The translations under genes were made by a program, and so were the position numbers. Positions 56,161 to 63,454 of a DNA stretch of 64,000 nucleotides are shown piece by piece (positions within the stretch are counted from its first letter, which is position 1; the number at the start of each line of letters is the position of its first letter). Origin of the DNA: Ferranicluibacter quercicola (GTDB lineage Bacteria > Pseudomonadota > Alphaproteobacteria > Rhizobiales > Rhizobiaceae); assembly GCF_021168455.1 (NCBI RefSeq), contig NZ_JAJOZR010000001.1, forward strand, positions 372,001 through 436,000, in the 5' to 3' direction. The notes beneath the pieces were generated by a model. That model saw only the letters and a program-made list of their open reading frames with translations. It had not been told where the DNA came from and did no database searches.

Positions 56161-57054
56161 TCAAACGGTCTGCACGGAATGATCTTCCCTCAAAAACGCG
56201 ATGATCGCCGAAAAATCCCTATGACCCTGTCCGGACCCGACGAAATCCTCGTAAAGCCTCCGGGCGTGCGCGCCCAGCGGCGTTGACGCCGTGCAGTCCG
56301 TGGCGGCCTGGCTGGCCAGCCGAAGGTCCTTCAGCATCAGCGCGCTCGCAAAGCCCGGCGCATAGTCGCGATTTGCCGGAGAGGCGGGCACAGGACCCGG
56401 AACCGGGCAATAAGTATTGACCGACCAGCACTGGCCCGACGACGTCGAGAGCACGTCGAACAAAGCCTGATGGTCCAGACCGAGTTTTTCGCCCAGCACG
56501 AAGGCTTCGGCCGCGCCGATCATCGAAATGCCGAGCAGCATGTTGTTGCAGAGCTTCGCCGCCTGCCCCGCACCGGCCGAGCCGCAGGGGATGATGCGGC
56601 CGGCCATCGGTTCGAGCACCGGACGCGCGGCCTCGATCGCGGCGGCATCGCCACCCAGCATGAAGCTCAGCGTTCCCGCCTCCGCACCGCTGGTTCCGCC
56701 CGAAACCGGAGCATCGATGGTGATGCAGCCGGGCAGAAGTCCGTGCGCGGCGCGGGCGCCTTCGACATCGATCGTCGAGCTGTCGATGACAAGGGTGCCC
56801 GGCCGCACGATGGCGGCAAGCCGTGTCCAGACCTCGAGCACGAGTGCGGAATTCGGCAGCATGGTGATCACGGCATCGGCGCCATCGACCGCCGACCCGA
56901 TGGTGTCGGCGATCCGCACGCCGCGCTCCCTCGCGTGATCCCGCGCGGCCGGCGCGACATCGAAACCGGTCACGGCAAAACCCGCCTTGACGAGATTGCC
57001 CGCCATCGGCGCACCCATGTTTCCCAGGCCTATGAAGGCGATCGAGCGGATCAT
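56161..57054 (-). CDS. mmsB: 3-hydroxyisobutyrate dehydrogenase
   Basis: The protein has 297 residues: the signature FIGLGNMGAPMAGNLVKAG, substrate motif DAPVSGGTSGAEAGTL, and catalytic lysine in GAGQAAKLCNNMLLG. It oxidises 3-hydroxyisobutyrate to methylmalonate semialdehyde with NAD in valine degradation. It begins one base after the stop of the 3-hydroxyisobutyryl-CoA hydrolase gene, which supplies its substrate. The partner mmsA is not in the window. Confidence 0.93.
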   Translation of the reverse strand: MIRSIAFIGLGNMGAPMAGNLVKAGFAVTGFDVAPAARDHARERGVRIADTIGSAVDGADAVITMLPNSALVLEVWTRLAAIVRPGTLVIDSSTIDVEGARAAHGLLPGCITIDAPVSGGTSGAEAGTLSFMLGGDAAAIEAARPVLEPMAGRIIPCGSAGAGQAAKLCNNMLLGISMIGAAEAFVLGEKLGLDHQALFDVLSTSSGQCWSVNTYCPVPGPVPASPANRDYAPGFASALMLKDLRLASQAATDCTASTPLGAHARRLYEDFVGSGQGHRDFSAIIAFLREDHSVQTV

Positions 57055-57055
57055 G

Positions 57056-58147
57056 TCACTTTTCCTTCCATCGGGCGCTCTCCGATACCGCTGCGGGAAA
57101 CAGGGAGGGCAGAGGTTTGATCGTAGCGAGAAGAGCCGGCTGATCAATCTCTTCCAGTCTTGCCGGAGACCAGACGGGATTGTGATCCTTGTCGATGACG
57201 GCCGCGCGGACGCCTTCGTAGAAATCGTGACCGGCGAGGATTGCCGCATCGGCGGCGTATTCGCGGTCGAGGCACATTTCGAGCGAGGTCGAGGTCTCTG
57301 CCGCGCGCAGCAGATGCAGCGTCAGAACCAGGCTCGTGGGGGATTTCCGCTCGAGCTGGGACAGCGTCTTCGTGGCAAAATCCGAGCCGTCGGCGCGCAG
57401 GGCCGCAAAGATGCCCGCCATGTCCGGAAGGCCGAAGATGGTCTCGATCAGCCCGGCATTCTCCTTGAGCACCGAAGGGCCGGGATCGGCGGCGTAAGCC
57501 TTGAGGGCGGCATTCACGCTCCGGCCCGATTCGAGATCCGACAACAGCGCGGGAAGGGCGTTCGAGGGAACCATGGCATCGGCGAGACCGGCGGCGATCG
57601 TGTCGGCCGCGCCGATGCTGGCGCCGGTGAGGCCGATCCAGAAGCCCAGACGCCGCGGCGCACGCGCCAGCGCCCAGGTGCCGCCGACATCGGGGAAGTA
57701 GCCGATGCCGGTTTCCGGCATGGCGAACGTCGTGCGTTCCGTCACGACGCGATGACTGCCATGGACCGACAGGCCGACGCCGCCGCCCATGCAAATGCCG
57801 TCCATCACGGCGAGCCAGGGCTTGCCCATGTGGCTGATCCGGGCGTTCAGACGGTATTCTTCCGCCCAGAATGCCAGAGCTTTCTCCGGTGCGCTTCGCC
57901 CCGTCTGCCAGATCATCTTGATATCGCCGCCTGCGCACAGCGCCCGGCCCTCGCCGGTGAGCGCGATCGCGCGGACGGCGGGATTGCTCTCCAGCGCTTC
58001 GATTTCCCAGGCGATCTTGCGAACCATGTCGAGATCGAGGCTGTTCAGGGCGTCCGGGCGGTTGAGATGAAGGCGTCCCAATGCGCCCTCCACGCCCATG
58101 AGAACCGTGTCCTCGGCGATGATATCCTTTGGAATGGCCTCCGACAT
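57056..58147 (-). CDS. 3-hydroxyisobutyryl-CoA hydrolase
   Basis: The protein has 363 residues, longer than a hydratase and right for HIBCH. It has GRALCAGGDIKMIW, MDGICMGGGVGLSVHGSHRV, and the catalytic glutamate and aspartate in AMPETGIGYFPDVGGTW. It removes CoA from 3-hydroxyisobutyryl-CoA. It is tightly packed (gaps of one base each side) between the hydratase and mmsB. Confidence 0.92.
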   Translation of the reverse strand: MSEAIPKDIIAEDTVLMGVEGALGRLHLNRPDALNSLDLDMVRKIAWEIEALESNPAVRAIALTGEGRALCAGGDIKMIWQTGRSAPEKALAFWAEEYRLNARISHMGKPWLAVMDGICMGGGVGLSVHGSHRVVTERTTFAMPETGIGYFPDVGGTWALARAPRRLGFWIGLTGASIGAADTIAAGLADAMVPSNALPALLSDLESGRSVNAALKAYAADPGPSVLKENAGLIETIFGLPDMAGIFAALRADGSDFATKTLSQLERKSPTSLVLTLHLLRAAETSTSLEMCLDREYAADAAILAGHDFYEGVRAAVIDKDHNPVWSPARLEEIDQPALLATIKPLPSLFPAAVSESARWKEK

Positions 58148-58148
58148 C

Positions 58149-58922
58149 CTATCGTTCCCTTCGAAAGTCGGGCTGACGCTTCTCGACGAAGGCCGCCATG
58201 CCCTCGCGCTGGTCGGGGGTGCCGAACAGGCGGTGGAACAGAGCCCGCTCGTACAGAATGCCTTCGCGCAGGGACAGCTCCTCCGCTTTCATCACGGCGT
58301 CCCGGGCAAGGCGGGCCGCCGGGCGCGAATAGGCGGCGATCTGCGCGGCGGCGGCCATAGCGGTCGCGACCACCTCGGCATCGGGCACGACGCGCGACAC
58401 CAGACCGGCGCGCAGCGCCTCGTCCGCCGCCATCGTCCGCCCCGTCAGATGCAGGTCCATCGACAGGGCCCGGCCGATCCGCTTTGTCATGCGCTGTGTG
58501 CCGCCCATGCCGGCGATCACGCCGAGCTTGATCTCCGGCTGTCCGAATTTCGCACTTTCGCCGGCAATGGCGAAATCGCACATCATCATCAGTTCGCAGC
58601 CGCCGCCCAGCGCATAGCCGTTGACGGCCGCGATCTTCGGCAGCCGACTGTCTGCGAAGCGATCCCAGATTCCGAAAAAATTCTCCTCGATCATCTCTTC
58701 GGCGCTCTTGCCCGCCATCTCCGCGATATCGGCACCGGCCGCAAAGGCGCGGTCCGAGCCCGTGATCACGAGCGCGCCGACGTCCCTGTCCTGCTCCAGC
58801 GCTTCCACGGCCGCGACCATCTCGGCCGCGATCTGCGAATTCAATGCGTTGAGCTGTGCCGGACGGTTGAGCCGGATCAGCGCCACCCGGCCGTCCCTGC
58901 TGGCCTCTATCGCGTTTGGCAT
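58149..58922 (-). CDS. Enoyl-CoA hydratase
   Basis: The protein has 257 residues and is a true hydratase: both catalytic glutamates are present, in GYALGGGCELMMMCD and FGQPEIKLGVIAGMGGTQRM. In this operon it would hydrate methacrylyl-CoA to 3-hydroxyisobutyryl-CoA. AGGGGAG precedes the ATG at 58922; the longer open frame runs back into the dehydrogenase gene. Confidence 0.93.
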   Translation of the reverse strand: MPNAIEASRDGRVALIRLNRPAQLNALNSQIAAEMVAAVEALEQDRDVGALVITGSDRAFAAGADIAEMAGKSAEEMIEENFFGIWDRFADSRLPKIAAVNGYALGGGCELMMMCDFAIAGESAKFGQPEIKLGVIAGMGGTQRMTKRIGRALSMDLHLTGRTMAADEALRAGLVSRVVPDAEVVATAMAAAAQIAAYSRPAARLARDAVMKAEELSLREGILYERALFHRLFGTPDQREGMAAFVEKRQPDFRRER

Positions 58923-58990
58923 GGTCTTCTCCCCTTGCGTGTTCCCATATGTCCGAATGTAAGCCGCCTCACACCTCTGCCGGACAAAAT

Positions 58991-60118
58991 CTAAAGCTGA
59001 CGCGCGATGACGAGGCGCTGCACTTCGCTGGTGCCTTCGTAGATCTGGCAAATCCGCACGTCGCGGTAAATCCGCTCGACCGGATAGTCGGCCAGATAGC
59101 CGTAACCGCCATGCACCTGGATGGCCGCCGAACAGACCTTTTCGGCCATCTCGGATGCGAACAGCTTGGCCATGGAGGCTTCCGTCAGGCACGGCTTTCC
59201 CGCATCGCGCAGGCTTGCCGCATGCAGCACCAGCTGCCGCGCCGCTTCGATCTGCGTCGCCATGTCTGCGAGGCTGAAGCCGACGGCCTGGTGTTCGATG
59301 ATCGCCTTGCCGAAGCTGCGGCGCTCCTTGGCATAGGCCGTTGCCGCCTCGAACGCCGCCCGCGCCATGCCCACGGCCTGCGCCGCGATGCCGATACGTC
59401 CGCCCTCGAGATTGGCCAGCGCGATCCGATAACCATCGCCTTCCGCGCCGAGCCGGTTCTCCGCCGGAATGCGCATGCCGTCGAAAGCCAGCGCGCAGGT
59501 GTCGGAGCTGTGCAGCCCAAGCTTGTGTTCGACCGAAACGACATTGTAGCCCGGCGTATCGGTGGGAACGATGAAGGCCGATATGCCCTTCTTGCCGGCC
59601 TCCGGATCGGTCACGGCGAAAACGATGATCACCTGGCCGTTCTTGCCGGAGGTGATGAACTGCTTCGAGCCGTCGATGACGTAATGATCCCCCTCCCGCC
59701 GTGCGCGGGTGCGCAGCGCGGAGGCATCGGATCCGGCCTGGGCTTCGGTCAGGGCGAAACCGCCGATCCATTTGCCGGACGCCATTCTGGGAAGAAAGCG
59801 GGCCTTCTGCTCCGGCGTCCCGAAGCGCAGGATCGGCACGCAGCCGACCGAGGAATGGACCGACACGATCGTGGAACAGGCTCCGTCCGCAGCCGCGATT
59901 TCCTCCAGCGCCAGGGCATAGGCGACCGTTCCCGTCTGCGAGCCGCCATATTCTTCCGGCACAAGCATGCCGAGAAAGCCGAGCGCGCCCAGCTCCGTCA
60001 GTTCGGCATGGGGAAAGGTGCTCTCGCGATCCCGCGCGGCGGCGCCGGGAGCCAGACGATGGACGGCGAAATCGCGGGCCGTCTCGCGGATCTGTTCCTG
60101 CAGGTCGTCAAGCAGCAT
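58991..60118 (-). CDS. Acyl-CoA dehydrogenase, probably isobutyryl-CoA dehydrogenase
   Basis: The protein has 375 residues: FALTEAQAGSDASAL near the flavin, KQFITSGKNGQVIIVFAVTD, and the catalytic glutamate in CQIYEGTSEVQRLVIARQL. Many short-chain dehydrogenases look alike; isobutyryl-CoA is inferred from the order dehydrogenase, hydratase, HIBCH, mmsB. It is the first gene of the leftward string, behind a long inverted repeat. Confidence 0.88.
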   Translation of the reverse strand: MLLDDLQEQIRETARDFAVHRLAPGAAARDRESTFPHAELTELGALGFLGMLVPEEYGGSQTGTVAYALALEEIAAADGACSTIVSVHSSVGCVPILRFGTPEQKARFLPRMASGKWIGGFALTEAQAGSDASALRTRARREGDHYVIDGSKQFITSGKNGQVIIVFAVTDPEAGKKGISAFIVPTDTPGYNVVSVEHKLGLHSSDTCALAFDGMRIPAENRLGAEGDGYRIALANLEGGRIGIAAQAVGMARAAFEAATAYAKERRSFGKAIIEHQAVGFSLADMATQIEAARQLVLHAASLRDAGKPCLTEASMAKLFASEMAEKVCSAAIQVHGGYGYLADYPVERIYRDVRICQIYEGTSEVQRLVIARQL

Positions 60119-60260
60119 CGGCTGTTCCTTTCGATGGCGATCGCGGTCGCATCTGCGCTTCCGGCGACAGCATCATATCGCCCACGACAGCGCGCCCTCG
60201 ATCCGGTTGGATCGACGAGATTGGCCAGTCGTAAGGGATCGGGATGTTCTGGGGGGCGTC

Positions 60261-60333
60261 GTGACATGAATTCGACATCCGCGGTCCGCCCGCGGCACCC
60301 TTCGCGGTCAGATGTCGAATTCAAGAGCGTCAC
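60261..60333. repeat. Long inverted repeat upstream of acyl-CoA dehydrogenase
   Basis: TGAATTCGACATC (60267-60279) recurs as a perfect inverted copy at 60311-60323, 31 bases apart; outer GTGAC/GTCAC (60261-60265, 60329-60333) extends the symmetry. Centres are 44 bases apart. It lies about 150 bases before the dehydrogenase start in a 303-base gap that otherwise holds nothing I can name. It may be a double operator with looping or an extended hairpin. Confidence 0.7.
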
Positions 60334-60421
60334 GCAAACATGAACGTGCTTTTGGTTCTCAAGATTCCGACATGCGCGCGCGAAGGTGCTGACATCGAAC
60401 GCAACCGTCGGAGTCCTCTCC

Positions 60422-60763
60422 CTAGAGACGCGACCACGTCTGCGTCTTGCAGAGAACTTTCATATAGCATCCCTTCATCTTCAGGGATGGGCCGCTGACG
60501 GACGCAAAGGCGCCGTAGACATTGCCGTTGTCGGGATCGGAAATTTCACCCTCGTAGCTGGCGCCGGTCGAATGCACCTTGCCGATGGTCTTGCCCGCGT
60601 GTTTTCCGGTCTTGACGACATAGCAGTAAGCGCCGCCGCAGGGCGAAATCGCCACCGTCTCGCCGCTCGTCGCTTTCCATTCGCCGACGATGGCATCCGC
60701 CGCAATGCCGTGCGCCGCAAGGCCCAGGACCGTTGCCGCCGTTAACATCAGTGTTCGCACCAT
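60422..60763 (-). CDS. Small secreted DUF2147-like protein
   Basis: The protein has 113 residues with a signal peptide (LMLTAATVLGLAAHGIAA) and a lipocalin-like DUF2147 domain: IVGEWKATSGETVAI, the cysteine pair in SPCGGAYCYVV, then GCYMKVLCKTQTWSRL. It is probably a periplasmic binding or carrier protein. An inverted repeat upstream matches a site before the fadL/ferredoxin pair. Function is unknown. Confidence 0.82.
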   Translation of the reverse strand: MVRTLMLTAATVLGLAAHGIAADAIVGEWKATSGETVAISPCGGAYCYVVKTGKHAGKTIGKVHSTGASYEGEISDPDNGNVYGAFASVSGPSLKMKGCYMKVLCKTQTWSRL

Positions 60764-60862
60764 TTTTCCTCCTCCGACGCGCTTGGCGTCCCCCGTGCGA
60801 AACCTCGCACTCGCGTCAGGCGGTCTCCCACCACCCGGCCGATCGAAAATACCCGTTGGGCA

Positions 60863-60886
60863 AAAATAGTCAAGGCGTACTATTTT
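60863..60886. promoter_or_regulatory. Inverted repeat upstream of DUF2147 gene
   Basis: AAAATAGT-N8-ACTATTTT is perfectly symmetric and lies 100-123 bases before the DUF2147 gene and 22 bases beyond the ferredoxin stop. It contains AAAATAGTC-N6-TACTA, which recurs before fadL. Confidence 0.65.
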
Positions 60887-60907
60887 GAAGATCGACGCGA
60901 TGTGGCG

Positions 60908-61231
60908 TCAGGCCTGCCGAAGAGGAAGATTGACGACGAGGCCGTCCATCTCGTCCGTTACGCGCAGCTGACAGGTCAGACGGGAACGTCCGGGCTCCTG
61001 CTCATAGGCGAAGCTCAGCATCTCCTCCTCCATGTCGTCCATCGGCGGCAATGCGCCGAACCATGCCGGATCGATATAGGCGTGGCAGGTGGAACAGGCG
61101 CATGCGCCGCCGCAATTGGCGTCGATCCCCGGAATATCGTTCTGCCGCGCACCCTCCATGACCGTGGAGCCGCAAGCGACGTCGATGACATGAGCGGTTC
61201 CATTACATTCAATATATGTTATTTTAGGCAT
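60908..61231 (-). CDS. Putidaredoxin-type [2Fe-2S] ferredoxin
   Basis: The protein has 107 residues. The cluster ligands C40, C46, C49 and C87 (NCGGACACSTC and RLTCQL) match putidaredoxin (39/45/48/86) closely, as do length and the end LVVNLPLRQA. Such ferredoxins donate electrons to cytochromes P450 or Rieske oxygenases in the cytoplasm. No oxygenase or reductase is in the window. It is divergent from a fadL-like gene and shares its regulatory region. Confidence 0.93.
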   Translation of the reverse strand: MPKITYIECNGTAHVIDVACGSTVMEGARQNDIPGIDANCGGACACSTCHAYIDPAWFGALPPMDDMEEEMLSFAYEQEPGRSRLTCQLRVTDEMDGLVVNLPLRQA

Positions 61232-61369
61232 ATTACGGATTCTTCCGATCTGTCCTGACAGCCGATGGGGATCGGCCGCGGGAGCGGCATGTCATTACGC
61301 GGGCAAGGACCTCCCCGTCGCCACATCCTCCCTGCGACCCGGCATAATCATCACACGACAGACACAAAC

Positions 61370-61403
61370 TAGTCAATTAGTCCTAGTATTTTACGACTAT
61401 TTT
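61370..61403. promoter_or_regulatory. Operator-like region between ferredoxin and fadL genes
   Basis: Read on the minus strand, 61403-61384 gives AAAATAGTC-N6-TACTA, the same motif and spacing as at 60863-60882. It adjoins TAGTCAA (61370-61376) and other TAGTC/GACTA elements in an AT-rich stretch. It is 63 bases before fadL and 150 before the ferredoxin gene. A TetR-type regulator would suit, but none is in the window. Confidence 0.6.
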
Positions 61404-61465
61404 ATGCTAGCATTCCTTGTCGCGATGCGACAGCCTCGGGGAGGCGGGACAACTGGGAGGAATCT

Positions 61466-62566
61466 ATGTTTCACAAGACACTGCTGGCACTTGCCGGCAC
61501 GGCAGCTTGTGGCGTTTTGCCGGCACCGGCTGCAGCGGGTGCACTGGATGTATTACGTCAGGACTACGGCGTGCTGTTCGAACAGGGGACGGTGATCGAA
61601 AGCGACACCGCGTTCATCGCACCGAGCATCAAAGGCAATATCGCGGCACCCGGCTTCGGCGATACGGGCGATGTCGCTCCGAATTTCTGGATCGGCGGAC
61701 TGGGTGTGAAGACGGATCTGACCAGCGACCTGTCCCTGGCCGTAATCGGCGATCAGCCCTATTATGCGGATCTGGAGTTCACCGACTTTCCGATCGGGCC
61801 CGTGACGACGGTTTACAAGACGCTCGAATTCACGGCCCTGCTGCGCTACAAATTCGATGATCGGTGGAGCGTCTTCGGCGGACCGCGGCTCGGAACCTTC
61901 GAGGCGGACGTCAACACCTTCGGCATCAAGTACAATCTCGATCGTTCCACGGCATGGGGCTACACGGCCGGCGTCGCCTACGAGATCGCCGACACCGGAA
62001 CGCTCGCGCGGCTGGCCTATAAGTCTCCCCTGAAATTCGATTCTGCGGGAAGCGGTCTGGCCGTGACGCCCGGTGGCGGCTTCTACCCTGTTATCGGCGA
62101 CATCGATGTCCAATTGCCGCAAAGCGTGATCCTCGACGTCCGCGTGCCCATCCTGCCGACAACTTTCTTTCTCGGCTCGATCACCTGGAACGAATGGTCC
62201 GCCATGAAGCTGAGGCCCGCCCAGAATAGCGGCAACAGCGGTTTCTCCGCCACCAACTACGACAACAACTGGGTGTTCGAGGCGGGGCTTGCCCAGTTCC
62301 TCACCGAGCACTGGATCGTGTCCGGATCGGTGACCTACGATACCGGCAGCCATGAGGAGCCCGGCCTGGATACGGTCTTCAGCCATCTGACCACCTATGC
62401 CGCCGGCCTGACCTATCTGGACGACAAATACCAGATCACGGGCACGGTCGGCTATACCGCGGTCGGAAGCACATCCGGCGCGGCAGAAAATCTCGGCTTC
62501 GCCCAGGCGAACTACAGCGGCAACAACGCCTGGAGCAGCCGCCTCAACGTCATCGTGAAGTTCTGA
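61466..62566 (+). CDS. FadL/OmpP1-family outer membrane protein
   Basis: The protein has 366 residues: a signal peptide (cleavage near AAA-G), alternating strands such as TALLRYKFDDRWSVFGGPRLG and WIVSGSVTYDTGSHEEPG, and a terminal phenylalanine typical of beta-barrels. The general form and the internal repeats match the FadL/TodX family of hydrophobic-compound channels. The N-terminal NPA hatch motif of FadL is not visible. It is divergent from the ferredoxin gene and probably co-regulated with it; GGGAGG stands before the ATG. Confidence 0.78.
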   Translation: MFHKTLLALAGTAACGVLPAPAAAGALDVLRQDYGVLFEQGTVIESDTAFIAPSIKGNIAAPGFGDTGDVAPNFWIGGLGVKTDLTSDLSLAVIGDQPYYADLEFTDFPIGPVTTVYKTLEFTALLRYKFDDRWSVFGGPRLGTFEADVNTFGIKYNLDRSTAWGYTAGVAYEIADTGTLARLAYKSPLKFDSAGSGLAVTPGGGFYPVIGDIDVQLPQSVILDVRVPILPTTFFLGSITWNEWSAMKLRPAQNSGNSGFSATNYDNNWVFEAGLAQFLTEHWIVSGSVTYDTGSHEEPGLDTVFSHLTTYAAGLTYLDDKYQITGTVGYTAVGSTSGAAENLGFAQANYSGNNAWSSRLNVIVKF

Positions 62567-62573
62567 AACGACG

Positions 62574-62601
62574 AGAGCCGCGGCGTGACCGCCGCGGCTC
62601 T
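62574..62601. terminator. Terminator after fadL-like gene
   Basis: AGAGCCGCGGC and its complement form an 11-bp stem with a 6-base loop, followed by TT, between the convergent fadL and crotonase genes. Confidence 0.7.
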
Positions 62602-62658
62602 TAGCATCAAGTCTTGCTCCGACCTTCCAAACGCGCGCGCGACGACGGCCTGCGACCG

Positions 62659-63450
62659 TCACGATCCGCTGAAATTCGGCTTACGCTTCTGCAGGAACGC
62701 CTCTATCCCCTCGGCCTTGTCCTTGCTGGCATTGCAGATGAACTGGAAGTCGGCCTCCAGCCGGGTGGTGGCCTCGCGTCCGGCATCCATCGCATGCCGC
62801 AGGATCTTCTTCGTATATTTCAGGCTCAAAGGCGCCCCTTGCGTCGCCAGTTTTTCCGCCCGCGCAAGAGCCGTCTGCCGCAAGGTGTCCGCTGGGACCA
62901 CCTGATTGGCAAGCCCGGCCTCCAAGCATTCCGCTGCCGTGACGCGGCGCTGGTCGGCGATGATTTCGAAGGCCTTGTGATAGCCGAAAGCGCGCAACAG
63001 CATCCATGACGTGCCGCCGTCCGGCACGAGGCCGATGCCTGCGAAAGGCGAGTAGAGAAAGGCGTTCTCGGCCATGATGATCATGTCGCACGACAGGGCA
63101 TAGGCGAGCGAGACGCCGGCCGTCGCACCCGGCAGGGCGGCGATATAGGTCTTGTCGGATTGCGCGATATTGTCGATCAGCCGTGCGTGATCCTTGAGGA
63201 TATGCTCGTTGATCGTGCCACGGCGCTCGGTGAAGCCTTCCGTCAGGTCCGCGCCGGCCCCGAAGCTGCGCCCCTCCCCCGTCAGGACGACGACGCGAAT
63301 CTCGCGATTGGCCTCCGCCTTGTCCATGGCCTCGGACAGGCTCGCGCGCAGCGCATAGCTCGATGCGTTCATCACATCGGGCCGGTTGAAACTGATGAGG
63401 GCCACATGCGCGAATTCGGCGTAGATGACGGTCTCGTTCTCTGCGGTCAT
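62659..63450 (-). CDS. Crotonase-family protein, PaaG-like isomerase
   Basis: The protein has 263 residues. The oxyanion-hole parts GRSFGAGADL and ATAGVSLAYALSCDM are present, but both catalytic glutamates of hydratases are missing (S in GVSLA, F in SPFAGIG). The aspartate in GLVPDGGTSWML is that used by PaaG and enoyl-CoA isomerases. I therefore call it an isomerase-like crotonase and not a hydratase. It lies 4 bases after a CaiB-type gene and probably acts on the acyl-CoA made there. Confidence 0.8.
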   Translation of the reverse strand: MTAENETVIYAEFAHVALISFNRPDVMNASSYALRASLSEAMDKAEANREIRVVVLTGEGRSFGAGADLTEGFTERRGTINEHILKDHARLIDNIAQSDKTYIAALPGATAGVSLAYALSCDMIIMAENAFLYSPFAGIGLVPDGGTSWMLLRAFGYHKAFEIIADQRRVTAAECLEAGLANQVVPADTLRQTALARAEKLATQGAPLSLKYTKKILRHAMDAGREATTRLEADFQFICNASKDKAEGIEAFLQKRKPNFSGS

Positions 63451-63454
63451 GGCG

